Source: Bacteroidales bacterium (lineage in GTDB: Bacteria > Bacteroidota > Bacteroidia > Bacteroidales > F082). Taken from it: a stretch of DNA of 47,659 nucleotides. The stretch lies in assembly GCA_013141455.1 (NCBI GenBank), contig JABFQW010000028.1, forward strand, positions 1 through 47,659, read 5' to 3'. The translations under genes and the position numbers were made by a program. The notes beneath the pieces were generated by a model. The model did not search any database. It worked only from the letters and a program-made list of their open reading frames with translations, and was not told the origin of the DNA. Each line of letters starts with the position of its first letter. The stretch's first letter is position 1. Positions 33,240-43,558 of this stretch are shown piece after piece.

Positions 33240-33247
33240 CAAAGGTA
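33240..33247 (-). promoter_or_regulatory. -7 promoter element of the propeller-like secreted protein gene
   Basis: Minus-strand TACCTTTG, an exact TAnnTTTG match, 28 bases upstream of the start codon. Confidence 0.6.
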
Positions 33248-33370
33248 ATGATGCTTATTGGTGTGACCTACATTTTGTTTAGATTTTTTTATCGTGTAAA
33301 TCAACGGATTATAACATATTTTATAGGACTTCATCATGGTTTGCTATTTTTACTTCTTCATACTTTTAAC

Positions 33371-34216
33371 ATGCCCGGTTTGTTTCAACGGTTTACTTTT
33401 TTTCGCTTCCTAAGCATCGAAGTGATGTTGGATGCGCTTGCAATGGCGATTTTTGCCGTAAAATGGCTCCACGCTGAACCTCCGGTGAGCTGGTGGCCTG
33501 TTTTGTGTGTTTCGGTCTGGATAATATACACCACCGATCATTTAATCGATGCCTGGCAATTGAAAGGAAATTCGACCATCGCGCGGCATCAATTTCATTA
33601 TAAAAATTTCTTTCCGTTAATTTCTGCCGTGTTTATTTTGTCGGCTGTGAACCTGTTCGTGATATTTAATTTTTTTGAAATTGAGATAATCGTCACGGGT
33701 ATATTGCTGGCTCTGTTGGTTATGGTGTATTTCACAGCCTTGTTTTTTAAAAACAGATTGACATTCAGTTTACCAAAAGAACTGATTGTGGCATTGGTTT
33801 TTGTTTCGGGAGTATGGTTTACTCCCCTTTTGATAGAGAGTCAAAACGCTGATATATTGACTGTTGTGGTGGTATTCATTTTTGTCGGCCTGGCTTTTTG
33901 CGAAGGAGTGATGGTTTCGTGGTTCGAATATGCACAGGATAAGAAGGATTCACATACCTCTTTTGCATTTGTTTACGGCAAAGTGATAAGCAGAAAAATG
34001 CTCAGATTGATTTTACTTATTATTTGCATCAGCATCATTTTCCTTTTCAGGTTCAGCACCGGTTTGGTCGAAAATACGGGATTGATTGTTTTGCTCACGA
34101 TGGATATTGTGCTGATCATGGTGATAAGCCGGCCCGACTGGTTTGCAAAAAATGGGCTTTACCGGATTGTTGGCGATTTGGTTTTCATGTTACCGGCTGC
34201 CATATATTGGATATGA
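33371..34216 (+). CDS. UbiA-like integral membrane protein
   Basis: From the ATG at 33371 the protein has 281 residues and about eight membrane spans. A D-x3-D motif follows the second span (YTTDHLIDAW) and a second acidic cluster lies later (EYAQDKKD). Both are where UbiA-type prenyltransferases bind magnesium and the prenyl diphosphate. The frame is open from an ATG at 33233, but that start overlaps the -7 box of the divergent gene and adds non-family sequence, so the downstream ATG is preferred. Substrate unknown. The match is recognisable but distant. Confidence 0.65.
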   Translation: MPGLFQRFTFFRFLSIEVMLDALAMAIFAVKWLHAEPPVSWWPVLCVSVWIIYTTDHLIDAWQLKGNSTIARHQFHYKNFFPLISAVFILSAVNLFVIFNFFEIEIIVTGILLALLVMVYFTALFFKNRLTFSLPKELIVALVFVSGVWFTPLLIESQNADILTVVVVFIFVGLAFCEGVMVSWFEYAQDKKDSHTSFAFVYGKVISRKMLRLILLIICISIIFLFRFSTGLVENTGLIVLLTMDIVLIMVISRPDWFAKNGLYRIVGDLVFMLPAAIYWI

Positions 34217-34242
34217 GTATTACAAGTGAAAGATTTGGACGG

Positions 34243-35280
34243 TTACCGATTTGAAATTGATCGGTTTTTCATTTTCAACCACATTTTCGTCAATGCCGAA
34301 GTAACGATCAGTATTACAATGAACCAGGCAAACAACATCGGCCATGATTGGGTGCGGAAAAGAGCGGTGGCAATATTACCGATAATCAACCATTGGATAA
34401 CATAAAAAACCGTCACATTTTTCCCTACCCAAACCAGATACGTATTGACCCTGATATCGGAAGTTATCTTGCAAAGCCTGTTTAAAAGCATCATCCAGAA
34501 TGCCATGAACAAAATAGCCCATACAACAAACCAGGCCGGATGATGGTAATATGCCCGCAGCTCGGTTGCAACGGTAAATCCCTTCATGAAAAACGGGATA
34601 TTGAGAATAAAAAGTGCTGGTAATGTCAGGTTTGAAGATGATACTTTATTTAACTGCTGACTGTATTTCATTTCGATCAGTTGAAATATTACACCTAAAA
34701 CAGGATATACCATCCAGGGGAAAACCGGAAAAAATGACCAGCTGAGTTGCCCCCAGAACAGGGCCTGAACATAATAAATCCAGTTGTTTTGTCCGGTGTA
34801 ATTGGGTAGCCACGCATTGGCCGATGCAAGAAACAAAGCAAACATTAGCCACATGATCAGATTCCCGTGAAACAGTTTTTTCAGTAGAGCGATAACAATG
34901 ATCGAAATCCCGGCGAGAAACAGTATATCAGCGCCAAAAATATATTGGTAAGGATTCAGGGCGATATCACCCTGATAAATCTTCAACAACAAATGCGCAT
35001 TCAATCCAATGTTTAATGCCAGCCCCAGGAGAAATATTTTCACACCCCTCAACAAAGCCATACCTGTTTGACGGGCACGAACAGCAAAATATCCCATCAC
35101 TGTCATGAATACAGGCGCCGCCGGAACTGCACCTAAAAACAATGACACTTTACCAAAGGCACTTCCATATATTTCATCCGTTGCGAACAATTCCATCAAA
35201 TGCACCTGTATCATACACAATACAGCGATACCTTTTAAAAAATCTGGATATGTCAATCTGTTTTCTGATCTGGTTTCCAT
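34243..35280 (-). CDS. Multi-span membrane protein, HGSNAT/DUF1624-like acyltransferase
   Basis: The 345-residue protein has about ten membrane spans. Its N-terminus, NRLTYPDFLKGIAVLCMIQVHLMELFA, resembles the R-x-x-x-D-x-x-R/K-G start with a following conserved His seen in heparan-alpha-glucosaminide N-acetyltransferase-like (DUF1624) and acyltransferase-3 proteins. Such proteins carry acyl groups across the membrane onto sugars. The acceptor is unknown. It converges with the UbiA-like gene, 26 bases apart. A perfect -7 element lies 54 bases upstream. Confidence 0.72.
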   Translation of the reverse strand: METRSENRLTYPDFLKGIAVLCMIQVHLMELFATDEIYGSAFGKVSLFLGAVPAAPVFMTVMGYFAVRARQTGMALLRGVKIFLLGLALNIGLNAHLLLKIYQGDIALNPYQYIFGADILFLAGISIIVIALLKKLFHGNLIMWLMFALFLASANAWLPNYTGQNNWIYYVQALFWGQLSWSFFPVFPWMVYPVLGVIFQLIEMKYSQQLNKVSSSNLTLPALFILNIPFFMKGFTVATELRAYYHHPAWFVVWAILFMAFWMMLLNRLCKITSDIRVNTYLVWVGKNVTVFYVIQWLIIGNIATALFRTQSWPMLFAWFIVILIVTSALTKMWLKMKNRSISNR

Positions 35281-35333
35281 CGTTTATGAATTGTATTAGA
35301 TGCCTGGTAATCGTGAATCGTATTTTTTCAGCG

Positions 35334-35341
35334 CAAACTTA
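35334..35341 (-). promoter_or_regulatory. -7 promoter element of the HGSNAT-like gene
   Basis: Minus-strand TAAGTTTG, an exact TAnnTTTG match, with TTTG 23 bases upstream. Confidence 0.6.
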
Positions 35342-35474
35342 GAGCAAATATGGCCGGGGCATCACAAATCTTAAAATCTTGTAACGAATAGTTTTAATTT
35401 TATACATCCTATCATGGGTATATTATAAACCTTTGCCCCATAAAGTATTATGCTGAAATTCAAATAACATAACT

Positions 35475-36272
35475 ATGAAAAAACTATCAATAATTCTTGG
35501 AATTTTATGTATCAGTTTAACAGGTTTCGGACAGATCAATCTTGAACAAACTTATACATATTCAGGCACTTACACGAGATTAGCCAATTCGGGCGACAAG
35601 TTTTTTATCATGGATGTCGGATTGAGTCAATGCCGTATTTACAACACCAATCACAGCGTATGGAAAACCATCAGCTTGTCGGTCCCGGCCAATAATTATC
35701 TGTATGATATTCAATATATTTCTGAAAATTTATTCACAACCGACGGTGCGTTGTGCTTGGTTTACACCTATTATAGTTACGATGCTGTCAATTTGTATTA
35801 CACTTACACGACCAAAATCGTGAAGGAAAACGGTACGGTATTATTGACCCTGCCTGGTTGCCAGTATTATTATGCCACAACCCTGTTGGATGGAAACGTT
35901 AAATTTGTAACCTACAGTTATGATTATTCGGTAAGCCCTTACACGGTGGCTACCAGTGTTTATGATGTTCCCGGAAATCTTGTGCTGGCGATGTCCGAAA
36001 AAGGTGAGATGGATAAACCAACGTCACTGAGAGCTTTCCCTAATCCCGCAAGCGACCGCTTAACCCTTAGTTATGAATTACCGTCTGGTAGTGTGAATGC
36101 AACCTTAACAATCAATGATATCCAGGGCAGGTTAATTCATACTTATCCTGTTCAAAACAATTCGAATCGTATGGATATTCAGGTGTCACAAATCCCTGAT
36201 GGCATCTATTTCTACACCATTCAATCAGGCAATTACCGTTCGAATCCGGCGAAGATTATTATAAATCAGTAA
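35475..36272 (+). CDS. Small T9SS cargo protein with type A sorting domain
   Basis: The 265-residue protein has a signal peptide (MKKLSIILGILCISLTGFG) and a Tyr-rich beta-strand domain of about 165 residues with no family I recognise. It ends in a clear type A sorting domain (about 185-265: LRAFPNPASDRLTLSYEL, INDIQGRLIHTYPV, QIPDGIYFYTIQSG, AKIIINQ). It is expected at the cell surface or in the medium. It appears monocistronic and converges with the Fnr-like gene. Confidence 0.88.
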   Translation: MKKLSIILGILCISLTGFGQINLEQTYTYSGTYTRLANSGDKFFIMDVGLSQCRIYNTNHSVWKTISLSVPANNYLYDIQYISENLFTTDGALCLVYTYYSYDAVNLYYTYTTKIVKENGTVLLTLPGCQYYYATTLLDGNVKFVTYSYDYSVSPYTVATSVYDVPGNLVLAMSEKGEMDKPTSLRAFPNPASDRLTLSYELPSGSVNATLTINDIQGRLIHTYPVQNNSNRMDIQVSQIPDGIYFYTIQSGNYRSNPAKIIINQ

Positions 36273-36317
36273 GTTTGGAGTTGAATGGCTGGTGAAGTGA
36301 TGAAGGTTTTACAACGA

Positions 36318-37019
36318 TTAACCATGCAATGAAATCTCTTTCAGGGTTTCCATTTTAAGGATCTCGATCGTTTTCGTCTCTATTTTTATAACGCCTTCAG
36401 TCTCAAATTCTTTTAAAATTCTTGTCGCGCTTTCTTTTGTCATATTCGACATCTCACCAATCTCCTGGCGTGTGATGAAGAGATTAAATGCTATCGAACG
36501 GTGAATTTCTTTGCTCAGATAAAGCAACACATCGGCCAACCGACCCGGCATTTGCTTTTGTGTAAGACTTACAAGCCGGTCATAATTATCGGCATTGTTC
36601 TGATTGCAGTGTTTTAACAAACCTTCGGCGAAATCAGGACTTGATCGTATAATTTTTCTTACGTTATCCGAAGGTATAAAACATGCTGACGATTCGGTAA
36701 GTGCCGTAACAGAATATTGGTATCTGAAATCAGTGTATAATCCGGGGGCACCAAACAATTTCCAGGCAGGAACTAATTTCAGAATCAGATTCCTTTTATC
36801 AATCCCTTCCAGATACAACTTGGCCATACCATGGGTCAGCATGATGAGATGTGAAGCCGATGTGCCTTGTTTTATAATGTTTTCGCCTGGATTGAAAATA
36901 ACTTCAAAACGGCCCGTGTTCATTACCTTAAGCTCCTCTTCGTTCAATAAATTGAATAAAGGTGAACGGGTATTACAATTATCACATGAGTTGCACTGAT
37001 CCGATTTTCTGTTTAGCAT
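36318..37019 (-). CDS. FNR-like Crp/Fnr regulator with a cysteine cluster
   Basis: The 233-residue protein has a sensor beta roll (about 25-140) and a C-terminal winged helix (TRQEIGEMSNMTKESATRILKEFETEGVI). Ahead of the sensor domain lie C9-x2-C12-x2-C15, and a further cysteine, C113, sits in SSACFIP. That is the arrangement by which FNR holds an oxygen-labile 4Fe-4S cluster (three N-terminal cysteines plus one in the roll). An oxygen- or NO-responsive role is therefore plausible. Targets are not visible in the window. Confidence 0.88.
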   Translation of the reverse strand: MLNRKSDQCNSCDNCNTRSPLFNLLNEEELKVMNTGRFEVIFNPGENIIKQGTSASHLIMLTHGMAKLYLEGIDKRNLILKLVPAWKLFGAPGLYTDFRYQYSVTALTESSACFIPSDNVRKIIRSSPDFAEGLLKHCNQNNADNYDRLVSLTQKQMPGRLADVLLYLSKEIHRSIAFNLFITRQEIGEMSNMTKESATRILKEFETEGVIKIETKTIEILKMETLKEISLHG

Positions 37020-37586
37020 AAATCCAAGCCAATAAGGTCAAAAAAAGATAATTGATGCGATGAATAATATTTTTTCGTAATTATTTCTTACAATCCCCTC
37101 GTCAACCCTGCTTATAAAAAAGTCAGTTTTTGGCGGGGAGTTCAAAAGTAATATAAAAATTGATTTTAACAACATTTTTAATTGATGTGCAACAAATAAA
37201 AAACTGTTCTGTCGCATTTAATGAACGTAAGAATCCATTGATTATAAGACCTTTTTCGTTGAAGAAATGGGTATAAAATGGGAGGAAAATGATAACACGA
37301 TGCAATCTAACGAATCGAATTTTGGACTGAGTAATTCGTCCCGGGATATTTTCACGAATATAACACAATGGCGTTTAGTTAAAAAACAGTCTTCGACTCC
37401 CTCGTCTTGAAGGCCGGACAGGCTGCTCAGACTGACAGTCATCCTGAGCGTAGTCGCCTGTCTCGGCGGAACGACGATGGAAGGATAATTGATGATTAAT
37501 CCCTTAACAAAATAACATTAGAATATAACATGTTAAAGTTTTACTTTTTTGCTCTGGTTTGATATGTTGCCCTATCAATGTCTGAA
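37020..37586. other. Intergenic region with degenerate REP-like sequence
   Basis: About 567 bases between the Fnr-like gene and ldcA. No convincing gene: a 46-codon + frame starting near 37267 and an 81-codon - frame lack family likeness and promoters. Bases 37391-37490 contain TCATCCTGAGCGTAGTCG and a looser inverted partner (CTTCGACTCC...GCTCAGACTGACA), a damaged copy of the GTCATCCTGAGCGAAGTCGA-type dispersed repeat. Confidence 0.5.
37391..37490. repeat. Degenerate dispersed inverted repeat (REP-like)
   Basis: The right arm is GTCATCCTGAGCGTAGTCG (37438-37456). The left arm has CTTCGACTCC and GCTCAGACTGACA interrupted by extra bases. It resembles the short fragments at 8659-8690 and 11122-11144. 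Confidence 0.5.
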
Positions 37587-38492
37587 TCATCGTTTAGGTA
37601 TTTCACGCAAGGTCACCTTGTCACCAACATCGAACTGGTAATCACGACCAAAAATTAAGGCACGATTGTCGGGAATATGGCCGGCGGGAAATCCGAAACA
37701 AACCGGAAAATCAAAACCTGTAATGTGTTCTGCTACAATTTCTAAGGCAGTTTTACCGAAAGGTACTGCGTTGTCTTTCATTTCGGTAAGTCCGCCAACA
37801 ATGAGGCCCGACAACTGATCGAAAACACCCATGCGTTTCAGCCCAAGTATCATTCTGTCAATATGATACAGATATTCATCCAGGTCTTCAAGGAAAAGAA
37901 TTTTACCTTTTGTATCGGGAAAATCCGGCGAACCGGCGAGACTATATAAGATTGAAAGATTACCACCAACCAATTGACCCGTGGCTGACCCGGAATGATT
38001 CAAAAAATGAGGTTCAGGTTTATAATTTAACGGCGTTCCATTTAAAGCATCAAACAAACTCTGCAATGCCTCCACCGTGTTTGTAGCGAAATTAACCGGC
38101 ATTGTCGCGTGCAGACTTTCAGTTTGCAATACCTCATTAAGGTGGGCATGAAAAACAGTGATATCACTGTAACCGGCAATCCATTTGGGATTTTGCATGA
38201 ATTTCGAAAAATCGAGTTTATCGATGACCCTGATTGCCCCATAACCACCTCTGGCACATATAATTGCCTTTATTTCAGGATCATCAAGCAAGGATTGAAA
38301 ATGGGCGATCCGTTCTGAATCGGTACCTGAATATTGGTGAAACTCATTGAAAACAGCTTCATCTGATCTGATTCTAAACCCCTGATTTTCAATAATTGCA
38401 ATGGCTGGCAGCATTTCTTCGCGACTAATTTTACGTGCAGGTGCAGCTATTCCTATGGTATCGCCTTTTCTGAGGCTGGGTGGGGTTCTCAT
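37587..38492 (-). CDS. ldcA: Muramoyltetrapeptide LD-carboxypeptidase (peptidase S66)
   Basis: The 301-residue enzyme removes the terminal D-alanine from murein tetrapeptides during peptidoglycan recycling. The N-terminal domain begins [17 protein letters not shown]. The nucleophile lies in AGYSDIT (S109). The Glu and His of the catalytic triad fit [18 protein letters not shown] and the C-terminal FPAGHIPDN. The ATG at 38492 is preferred to a TTG at 38519. The gene is divergent from metG, and the two start codons are only about 50 bases apart. Confidence 0.94.
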   Translation of the reverse strand: MRTPPSLRKGDTIGIAAPARKISREEMLPAIAIIENQGFRIRSDEAVFNEFHQYSGTDSERIAHFQSLLDDPEIKAIICARGGYGAIRVIDKLDFSKFMQNPKWIAGYSDITVFHAHLNEVLQTESLHATMPVNFATNTVEALQSLFDALNGTPLNYKPEPHFLNHSGSATGQLVGGNLSILYSLAGSPDFPDTKGKILFLEDLDEYLYHIDRMILGLKRMGVFDQLSGLIVGGLTEMKDNAVPFGKTALEIVAEHITGFDFPVCFGFPAGHIPDNRALIFGRDYQFDVGDKVTLREIPKR

Positions 38493-38507
38493 TTTCAAAC
38501 TATTGGT

Positions 38508-38515
38508 TAACTTTG
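38508..38515 (+). promoter_or_regulatory. -7 promoter element of metG
   Basis: TAACTTTG on the + strand, an exact TAnnTTTG match, 29 bases before the ATG at 38545. Confidence 0.6.
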
Positions 38516-38544
38516 CCAAAAATTTCTTTTATTTTCTGATGATT

Positions 38545-40608
38545 ATGGAAACCAAAAATAAGCAATTCAAGCGTTATACCGTTACTTCGGCTTTACCTTA
38601 CGCCAATGGCCCGATTCACATCGGACACCTTGCAGGGGTGTATGTTCCGGCCGATATCTATGTTCGTTACCTGCGATTGAACAACAAGGATGTTGTGTTT
38701 ATCGGGGGTTCCGACGAACATGGCGTACCAATCACAATCAAGGCACGCCAGCAAGGTATCAGTCCGCAGGAAGTGGTTGACAAATACCATCAGATCATCA
38801 AGGATTCGTTCGAAAAATTTGGCATTTCGTTCGATATCTACAGCCGCACCTCAGCGCCAATCCATCACGAAACCGCCTCTGAGTTTTTCAGAAAACTTTA
38901 CGATGATGGCGCTTTTATCGAAAAAACATCACAGCAATATTACGATGAAGAGGCAAGTCATTTTCTGGCCGACCGCTATATCACCGGAACCTGTCCGCAT
39001 TGCAGTTTCGATCGTGCCTATGGTGATCAGTGTGAGAGTTGCGGAACGTCGCTCAGTCCGCTCGACCTGATCAATCCACGTTCGGCACTGAGTGGAAATG
39101 TACCCGTGTTGAAAGACACAAAACATTGGTATTTACCCCTGAACGATTTTGAACCCTGGTTGCGTGAGTGGATACTGGAAGGTCATAAAGACGATTGGAA
39201 ACCCAATGTTTACGGGCAATGTAAATCGTGGATCGATCAGGGATTGCAGGCCCGTGCCGTTACCCGTGACCTCGACTGGGGCGTGAAAGTACCGGTGGAA
39301 GGTGCCGACGGTAAAGTGTTGTATGTGTGGTTTGATGCACCAATCGGCTATATTTCGGCCACGAAAGATTGGAGCGAAAAAACCGGAAAAGACTGGCAGC
39401 CATACTGGAAAAGTGAAGATTCGAAACTTGTGCATTTCATTGGCAAAGACAATATTGTATTCCATTGCATCATTTTCCCGGCCATGCTTCATGCTGAGGG
39501 AAGTTATATTTTACCCGAAAATGTTCCGGCCAACGAATTTCTGAACCTCGAGAGTGATAAAATTTCTACTTCACGCAACTGGGCAGTCTGGTTACACGAA
39601 TACCTCGAAGATTTTCCCGGTAAGGAAGATGTATTGCGTTATGTGCTTACGGCAAATGCACCGGAAACAAAAGACAATGATTTTACCTGGAAAGATTTTC
39701 AGGCACGAAATAATAATGAATTACTTGCCATTTTTGGCAATTTTGTAAATCGTATCCTCGTGTTGACCCAAAAGTATTGTGAAGGTATTGTCCCTGCTTT
39801 ACAAAATCTGAACGAAAAAGACACAGAAACATTGGCTGTCATGGATGCTTTTCCGGATAAAATTGGAGAGAGCATCGAACATTACCGTTTCAGGGAAGCG
39901 CTTACCGAACTGATGAATCTGGCTCGTCTTGGTAACAAATATCTCACCGAAAACGAACCCTGGAAAGTTTTTAAAACCGATCCTGAACGGGTGAAAACCG
40001 TGTTGGCCGTTTCGTTGCAGATTGTGGCCAAACTCGCGGTATTGTCAGGGCCATTTGTTCCTTTCAGTGCGGCCCGGCTCACGAAAATGATTGGTCTGAA
40101 AGAATTCAATTGGATTGATGCCGCAAAAACCGAATTGCTGCCAGCCGGTATTGTACTTAACACCCCTGAATTACTTTTCGAGCGTATTGAAGATGAGGCG
40201 GTTGAAAAGCAGGTTCAGAAACTTCTCGACACCAAAAAAGCAAACCAGCAGGCCGCCGCACCAGAGGTAAAACCGCAAAAAGAATTGATTTCGTACGAAG
40301 ATTTTGCAAAAATGGACATCCGGACAGGGATTATTCTTGCTGCTGAAATTGTACCGAAAACAAAGAAACTGCTTCGACTCACCATCGATACCGGTATTGA
40401 TAAGCGAACTGTTGTGAGTGGTATTGCCGAACATTATGCGCCGGAAGCCATTATCGGGCAAAAAGTGTGTATGCTCGTTAATCTTGCGCCACGCGAACTC
40501 CGTGGGATCGTCTCGAACGGAATGATATTGATGGCCGAAAACAGCGAAGGGAAGCTATGTTTTGTATCACCGACTGAGCCTTTTCATACAGGTTCGGAAG
40601 TGAAATAG
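38545..40608 (+). CDS. metG: Methionyl-tRNA synthetase with C-terminal tRNA-binding domain
   Basis: The 687-residue class I enzyme charges tRNA-Met. H25-I-G-H28 is the signature. A four-cysteine zinc knuckle ([17 protein letters not shown]) and the KMSKS-equivalent loop D-KISTS-RN follow, then the anticodon-binding helical domain. A C-terminal Trbp111/EMAP-II-like domain begins with [15 protein letters not shown] (about residues 585-687). The ATG at 38545 (METKNK) is chosen by family N-terminus and the -7 box just upstream. An ATG six bases earlier is possible. It converges on polA with only 14 bases between stops. Confidence 0.97.
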   Translation: METKNKQFKRYTVTSALPYANGPIHIGHLAGVYVPADIYVRYLRLNNKDVVFIGGSDEHGVPITIKARQQGISPQEVVDKYHQIIKDSFEKFGISFDIYSRTSAPIHHETASEFFRKLYDDGAFIEKTSQQYYDEEASHFLADRYITGTCPHCSFDRAYGDQCESCGTSLSPLDLINPRSALSGNVPVLKDTKHWYLPLNDFEPWLREWILEGHKDDWKPNVYGQCKSWIDQGLQARAVTRDLDWGVKVPVEGADGKVLYVWFDAPIGYISATKDWSEKTGKDWQPYWKSEDSKLVHFIGKDNIVFHCIIFPAMLHAEGSYILPENVPANEFLNLESDKISTSRNWAVWLHEYLEDFPGKEDVLRYVLTANAPETKDNDFTWKDFQARNNNELLAIFGNFVNRILVLTQKYCEGIVPALQNLNEKDTETLAVMDAFPDKIGESIEHYRFREALTELMNLARLGNKYLTENEPWKVFKTDPERVKTVLAVSLQIVAKLAVLSGPFVPFSAARLTKMIGLKEFNWIDAAKTELLPAGIVLNTPELLFERIEDEAVEKQVQKLLDTKKANQQAAAPEVKPQKELISYEDFAKMDIRTGIILAAEIVPKTKKLLRLTIDTGIDKRTVVSGIAEHYAPEAIIGQKVCMLVNLAPRELRGIVSNGMILMAENSEGKLCFVSPTEPFHTGSEVK

Positions 40609-40622
40609 TAAACGAACCAAAC

Positions 40623-43427
40623 TCAGTGCGCTTCGAGCCAGTTGAGACCGGTATTCATCTCAACCAACACCGGCACTTTCAGTGGTAAAGCCGATTGCAT
40701 TCTGTGTTCAACAATTTTCTTTAACGCATTGAGCTCGTCAAGTTTCGCATCAAAAACCAATTCGTCATGCACCTGAAGTATCATCTTCGATTGCATCGAC
40801 ATCGTTTTCATATCGTTATAGATATTGATCATGGCAATTTTGATCATATCGGCTGATGAGCCCTGGATGGGAGCATTAACGGCATTCCTTTCGGCAAAGC
40901 CACGTACCACGCTGTTCGAAGCATTGATATCGCGCAGCCAGCGCCGCCGACCGAGCATGGTCTCAACGAAACCGTTTTTACGGGCAAACTCAATCTGTGT
41001 GTTCATATATTCTTTCACCTTCGGGTACTCCCTGAAATAGTTACCGATGATTTCGCCGGCTTCCTTACGCGGGATTCCGAGGCGCTCCGACAGCCCGAAT
41101 GCAGATATTCCATAAATGATACCGAAATTTACGGTCTTGGCATTACGGCGCATATCACGGCTCACCTCTTCGAGACCGATGCCATACACACGGGCAGCCG
41201 TGGCCGTATGAATATCGAGTCCCTGGTTAAATGCCTCTGTCATCCCTTCATCACCACTCAGGGAGGCGATGATACGCAATTCAATCTGCGAATAATCTGC
41301 AGCCAGCAGGGTATAATCCGTGTTTCGTGGCACAAAGGCTTTGCGTATTTCACGGCCACGCTCGGTACGGATTGGAATATTCTGAAGGTTCGGATTGTTC
41401 GAACTTAATCGTCCGGTGGCGGCAACAGCCTGATTATAGGAAGTATGTACGCGGCCATCGCGTGGATTGACCAATCCGGGTAGTGTGTCAACGTAAGTCG
41501 ATTTTAACTTTGTGAGCGAGCGGTAATCGAGGATGAGCGGCACAATGGGATGAACATGTATCAACCGGCTCAGTACTTCTTCGCCGGTTGGATATTGGCC
41601 GGTCTTGGTTTTCTTCATGGAAGTTTCCAATCCAAGTTTCTCAAACAAAACATCGCCCATTTGCTTTGGTGAAGCAATGTTAAACCGTGTCCCTGCCTGG
41701 GCAAAAATATCTGTCTCAAGCTGAGAAATCTCCTTTCCCATTTCACTGCCGATCTGTGTCAGCACAGGAATATCAACGCGCACCCCTTCGGCCTCCATCG
41801 AAGCAAGCACGGGAACGAGCGGCATCTCTGTTTCGTTGAAGAGTTTGATGGCCTGCTGTTTCACAAGCAATGGCTCGAACATTTTTTTCAATTGCATGGT
41901 AACATCCGCATCTTCGGTAGCATATTCCTTAATCAATTCCATTGGCACATCGCGCATATTACCCTGGTTCCTGCCTTTTTTACCGATCAGCTCTTCGATG
42001 GGTACAGGTTTGTAGTCGAGATACGTTTCTGCGAGAAAATCCATATTGTGCCGTTGTTCGGGCTCAATAAGGTAATGGGCCAGCATGGTATCGAACAGCG
42101 GACCTTTCACTTCGATATCGTACCAACGCAGTATGGCAATATCAAATTTAATATTCTGCCCGACTTTCTGAATCGATTCATCCGCGAAAATTGGTTTGAA
42201 CTTATTAACTATCAAAATGCTTTCGTGATAATTGGCCGGTAGCGGAACAAACCAGCCTTCATGGGCATTGACCGAAAAAGACATGCCAACGAGTTCCGAA
42301 ATATTGGCATCGAGGCCGGTTGTTTCGGTATCGAAACAGAAACTACTTTGCTTTGAAAGGAAACGGATCAGATCATCAATGGCGGCTTCGTTTTCGACGA
42401 GATGATAGGTATGTGTAATATCTTTGATGGTTTTTTTCAGGGAAACAAAACCTGGCAATACTGTTTCGGTTTCAAAACTACCAAACAAATCGCCGGTTTT
42501 AGGCGTGTTTGTGCTTTGAGGAACTGAAGGCTGATTCGTGTCGGTGAAAACCCGTTTTGCGAAATTTTTAAATTCAAGTTCTTCGAAGAGAGCCATCAGT
42601 TTATCCTTGTCGGGCTCCTCCATAATCAGTTTTTCGGGTTCAAATGGCAAAGGTACATCGGTGATGATGGTGGCCAATTGTTTCGACTGGATAGCCTGTG
42701 AAGCAAATTGCTCAATATTTTCTTTCAGTTTACCCTTGAGTTGTGAAGTATCAGCAAGCAAATTTTCGATGGAACCATATTCGGCAATGAGTTTGGCGGC
42801 CGTTTTTTCACCCACACCGGGAACGCCGGGGATATTATCAGATACATCGCCCCAAAGCCCAAGGATATCAATGAATTGACGTGGTTCTGAGATACCATAA
42901 CGGTTGCAGACTTCCTGAATTCCCCATATCTCGGGGCTCTCGCCAAAACGGGCAGGTTTATAAATAAAGATTTTATCAGTCACAAGCTGTCCGAAATCTT
43001 TATCAGGCGTCATCATAAAGGTGGTGAATCCTTGCTTTTCGGCCTGAACAGCAAGAGTACCAATCACATCATCGGCCTCATAACCATCACAAAGAAGGAT
43101 TGGAATATTAAAACCTTCGATCAATTGCATGATATAGGGGATGGAAGCTGCCAGATCATCGGGCATTTTCTCGCGGTGTGCCTTGTATTCGGCAAAGTCG
43201 ATATGACGTTGGGTAGGGGCGATGGTATCGAAAGCTACACCAATATGGGTAGGTCTTTCATTTTTGATTACTTCAACGAGTGTGTTGGCAAAACCCAGTA
43301 TGGCTGAGGTGTTCAGGCCTTTCGAATTGATACGCGGATTTTTATTCAGAGCAAAAAAGGCTCTGTAAATCAAAGCCATGGCATCGAGCAGGAATAGTTT
43401 TGGGGTAGTATTTGGCATTGTAACCAT
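40623..43427 (-). CDS. polA: DNA polymerase I
   Basis: The 934-residue enzyme has all three domains. The 5'-3' exonuclease spans about 5-290 (DGYEADDVIGTLA, DKDFGQLV, GVPGVGEKTA). The 3'-5' exonuclease retains its catalytic acids (FDTETTGLD, D366 and E368) and so should proofread. The polymerase domain has motif A (AADYSQIELRIIA), motif B (RRNAKTVNFGIIYG) and motif C (QVHDELVFD). It serves repair and Okazaki-fragment maturation. The ATG at 43418 is an equally likely start. A TACTTTTA box (near -7 consensus) lies at 43439-43446. Confidence 0.97.
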   Translation of the reverse strand: MVTMPNTTPKLFLLDAMALIYRAFFALNKNPRINSKGLNTSAILGFANTLVEVIKNERPTHIGVAFDTIAPTQRHIDFAEYKAHREKMPDDLAASIPYIMQLIEGFNIPILLCDGYEADDVIGTLAVQAEKQGFTTFMMTPDKDFGQLVTDKIFIYKPARFGESPEIWGIQEVCNRYGISEPRQFIDILGLWGDVSDNIPGVPGVGEKTAAKLIAEYGSIENLLADTSQLKGKLKENIEQFASQAIQSKQLATIITDVPLPFEPEKLIMEEPDKDKLMALFEELEFKNFAKRVFTDTNQPSVPQSTNTPKTGDLFGSFETETVLPGFVSLKKTIKDITHTYHLVENEAAIDDLIRFLSKQSSFCFDTETTGLDANISELVGMSFSVNAHEGWFVPLPANYHESILIVNKFKPIFADESIQKVGQNIKFDIAILRWYDIEVKGPLFDTMLAHYLIEPEQRHNMDFLAETYLDYKPVPIEELIGKKGRNQGNMRDVPMELIKEYATEDADVTMQLKKMFEPLLVKQQAIKLFNETEMPLVPVLASMEAEGVRVDIPVLTQIGSEMGKEISQLETDIFAQAGTRFNIASPKQMGDVLFEKLGLETSMKKTKTGQYPTGEEVLSRLIHVHPIVPLILDYRSLTKLKSTYVDTLPGLVNPRDGRVHTSYNQAVAATGRLSSNNPNLQNIPIRTERGREIRKAFVPRNTDYTLLAADYSQIELRIIASLSGDEGMTEAFNQGLDIHTATAARVYGIGLEEVSRDMRRNAKTVNFGIIYGISAFGLSERLGIPRKEAGEIIGNYFREYPKVKEYMNTQIEFARKNGFVETMLGRRRWLRDINASNSVVRGFAERNAVNAPIQGSSADMIKIAMINIYNDMKTMSMQSKMILQVHDELVFDAKLDELNALKKIVEHRMQSALPLKVPVLVEMNTGLNWLEAH

Positions 43428-43558
43428 ATTTTTTATGGTAAAAGTAGAATTTTTTGGTTGTTTTTAGAGGAAGAATTTCCGGATTGAGGATGATGAAGAC
43501 TGGTTTACTCACTTCTCATCACTCTCAACTTTCCGTTTCTTCCATTTCCTACTCACTT

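Noticed and set aside
33233-33370. Longer start for the UbiA-like gene
   Set aside because: It would overlap the perfect -7 box of the divergent gene and adds sequence unlike the family.
37123-37368. 81-codon minus-strand frame
   Set aside because: No promoter, no family likeness and an irregular composition; most likely chance.
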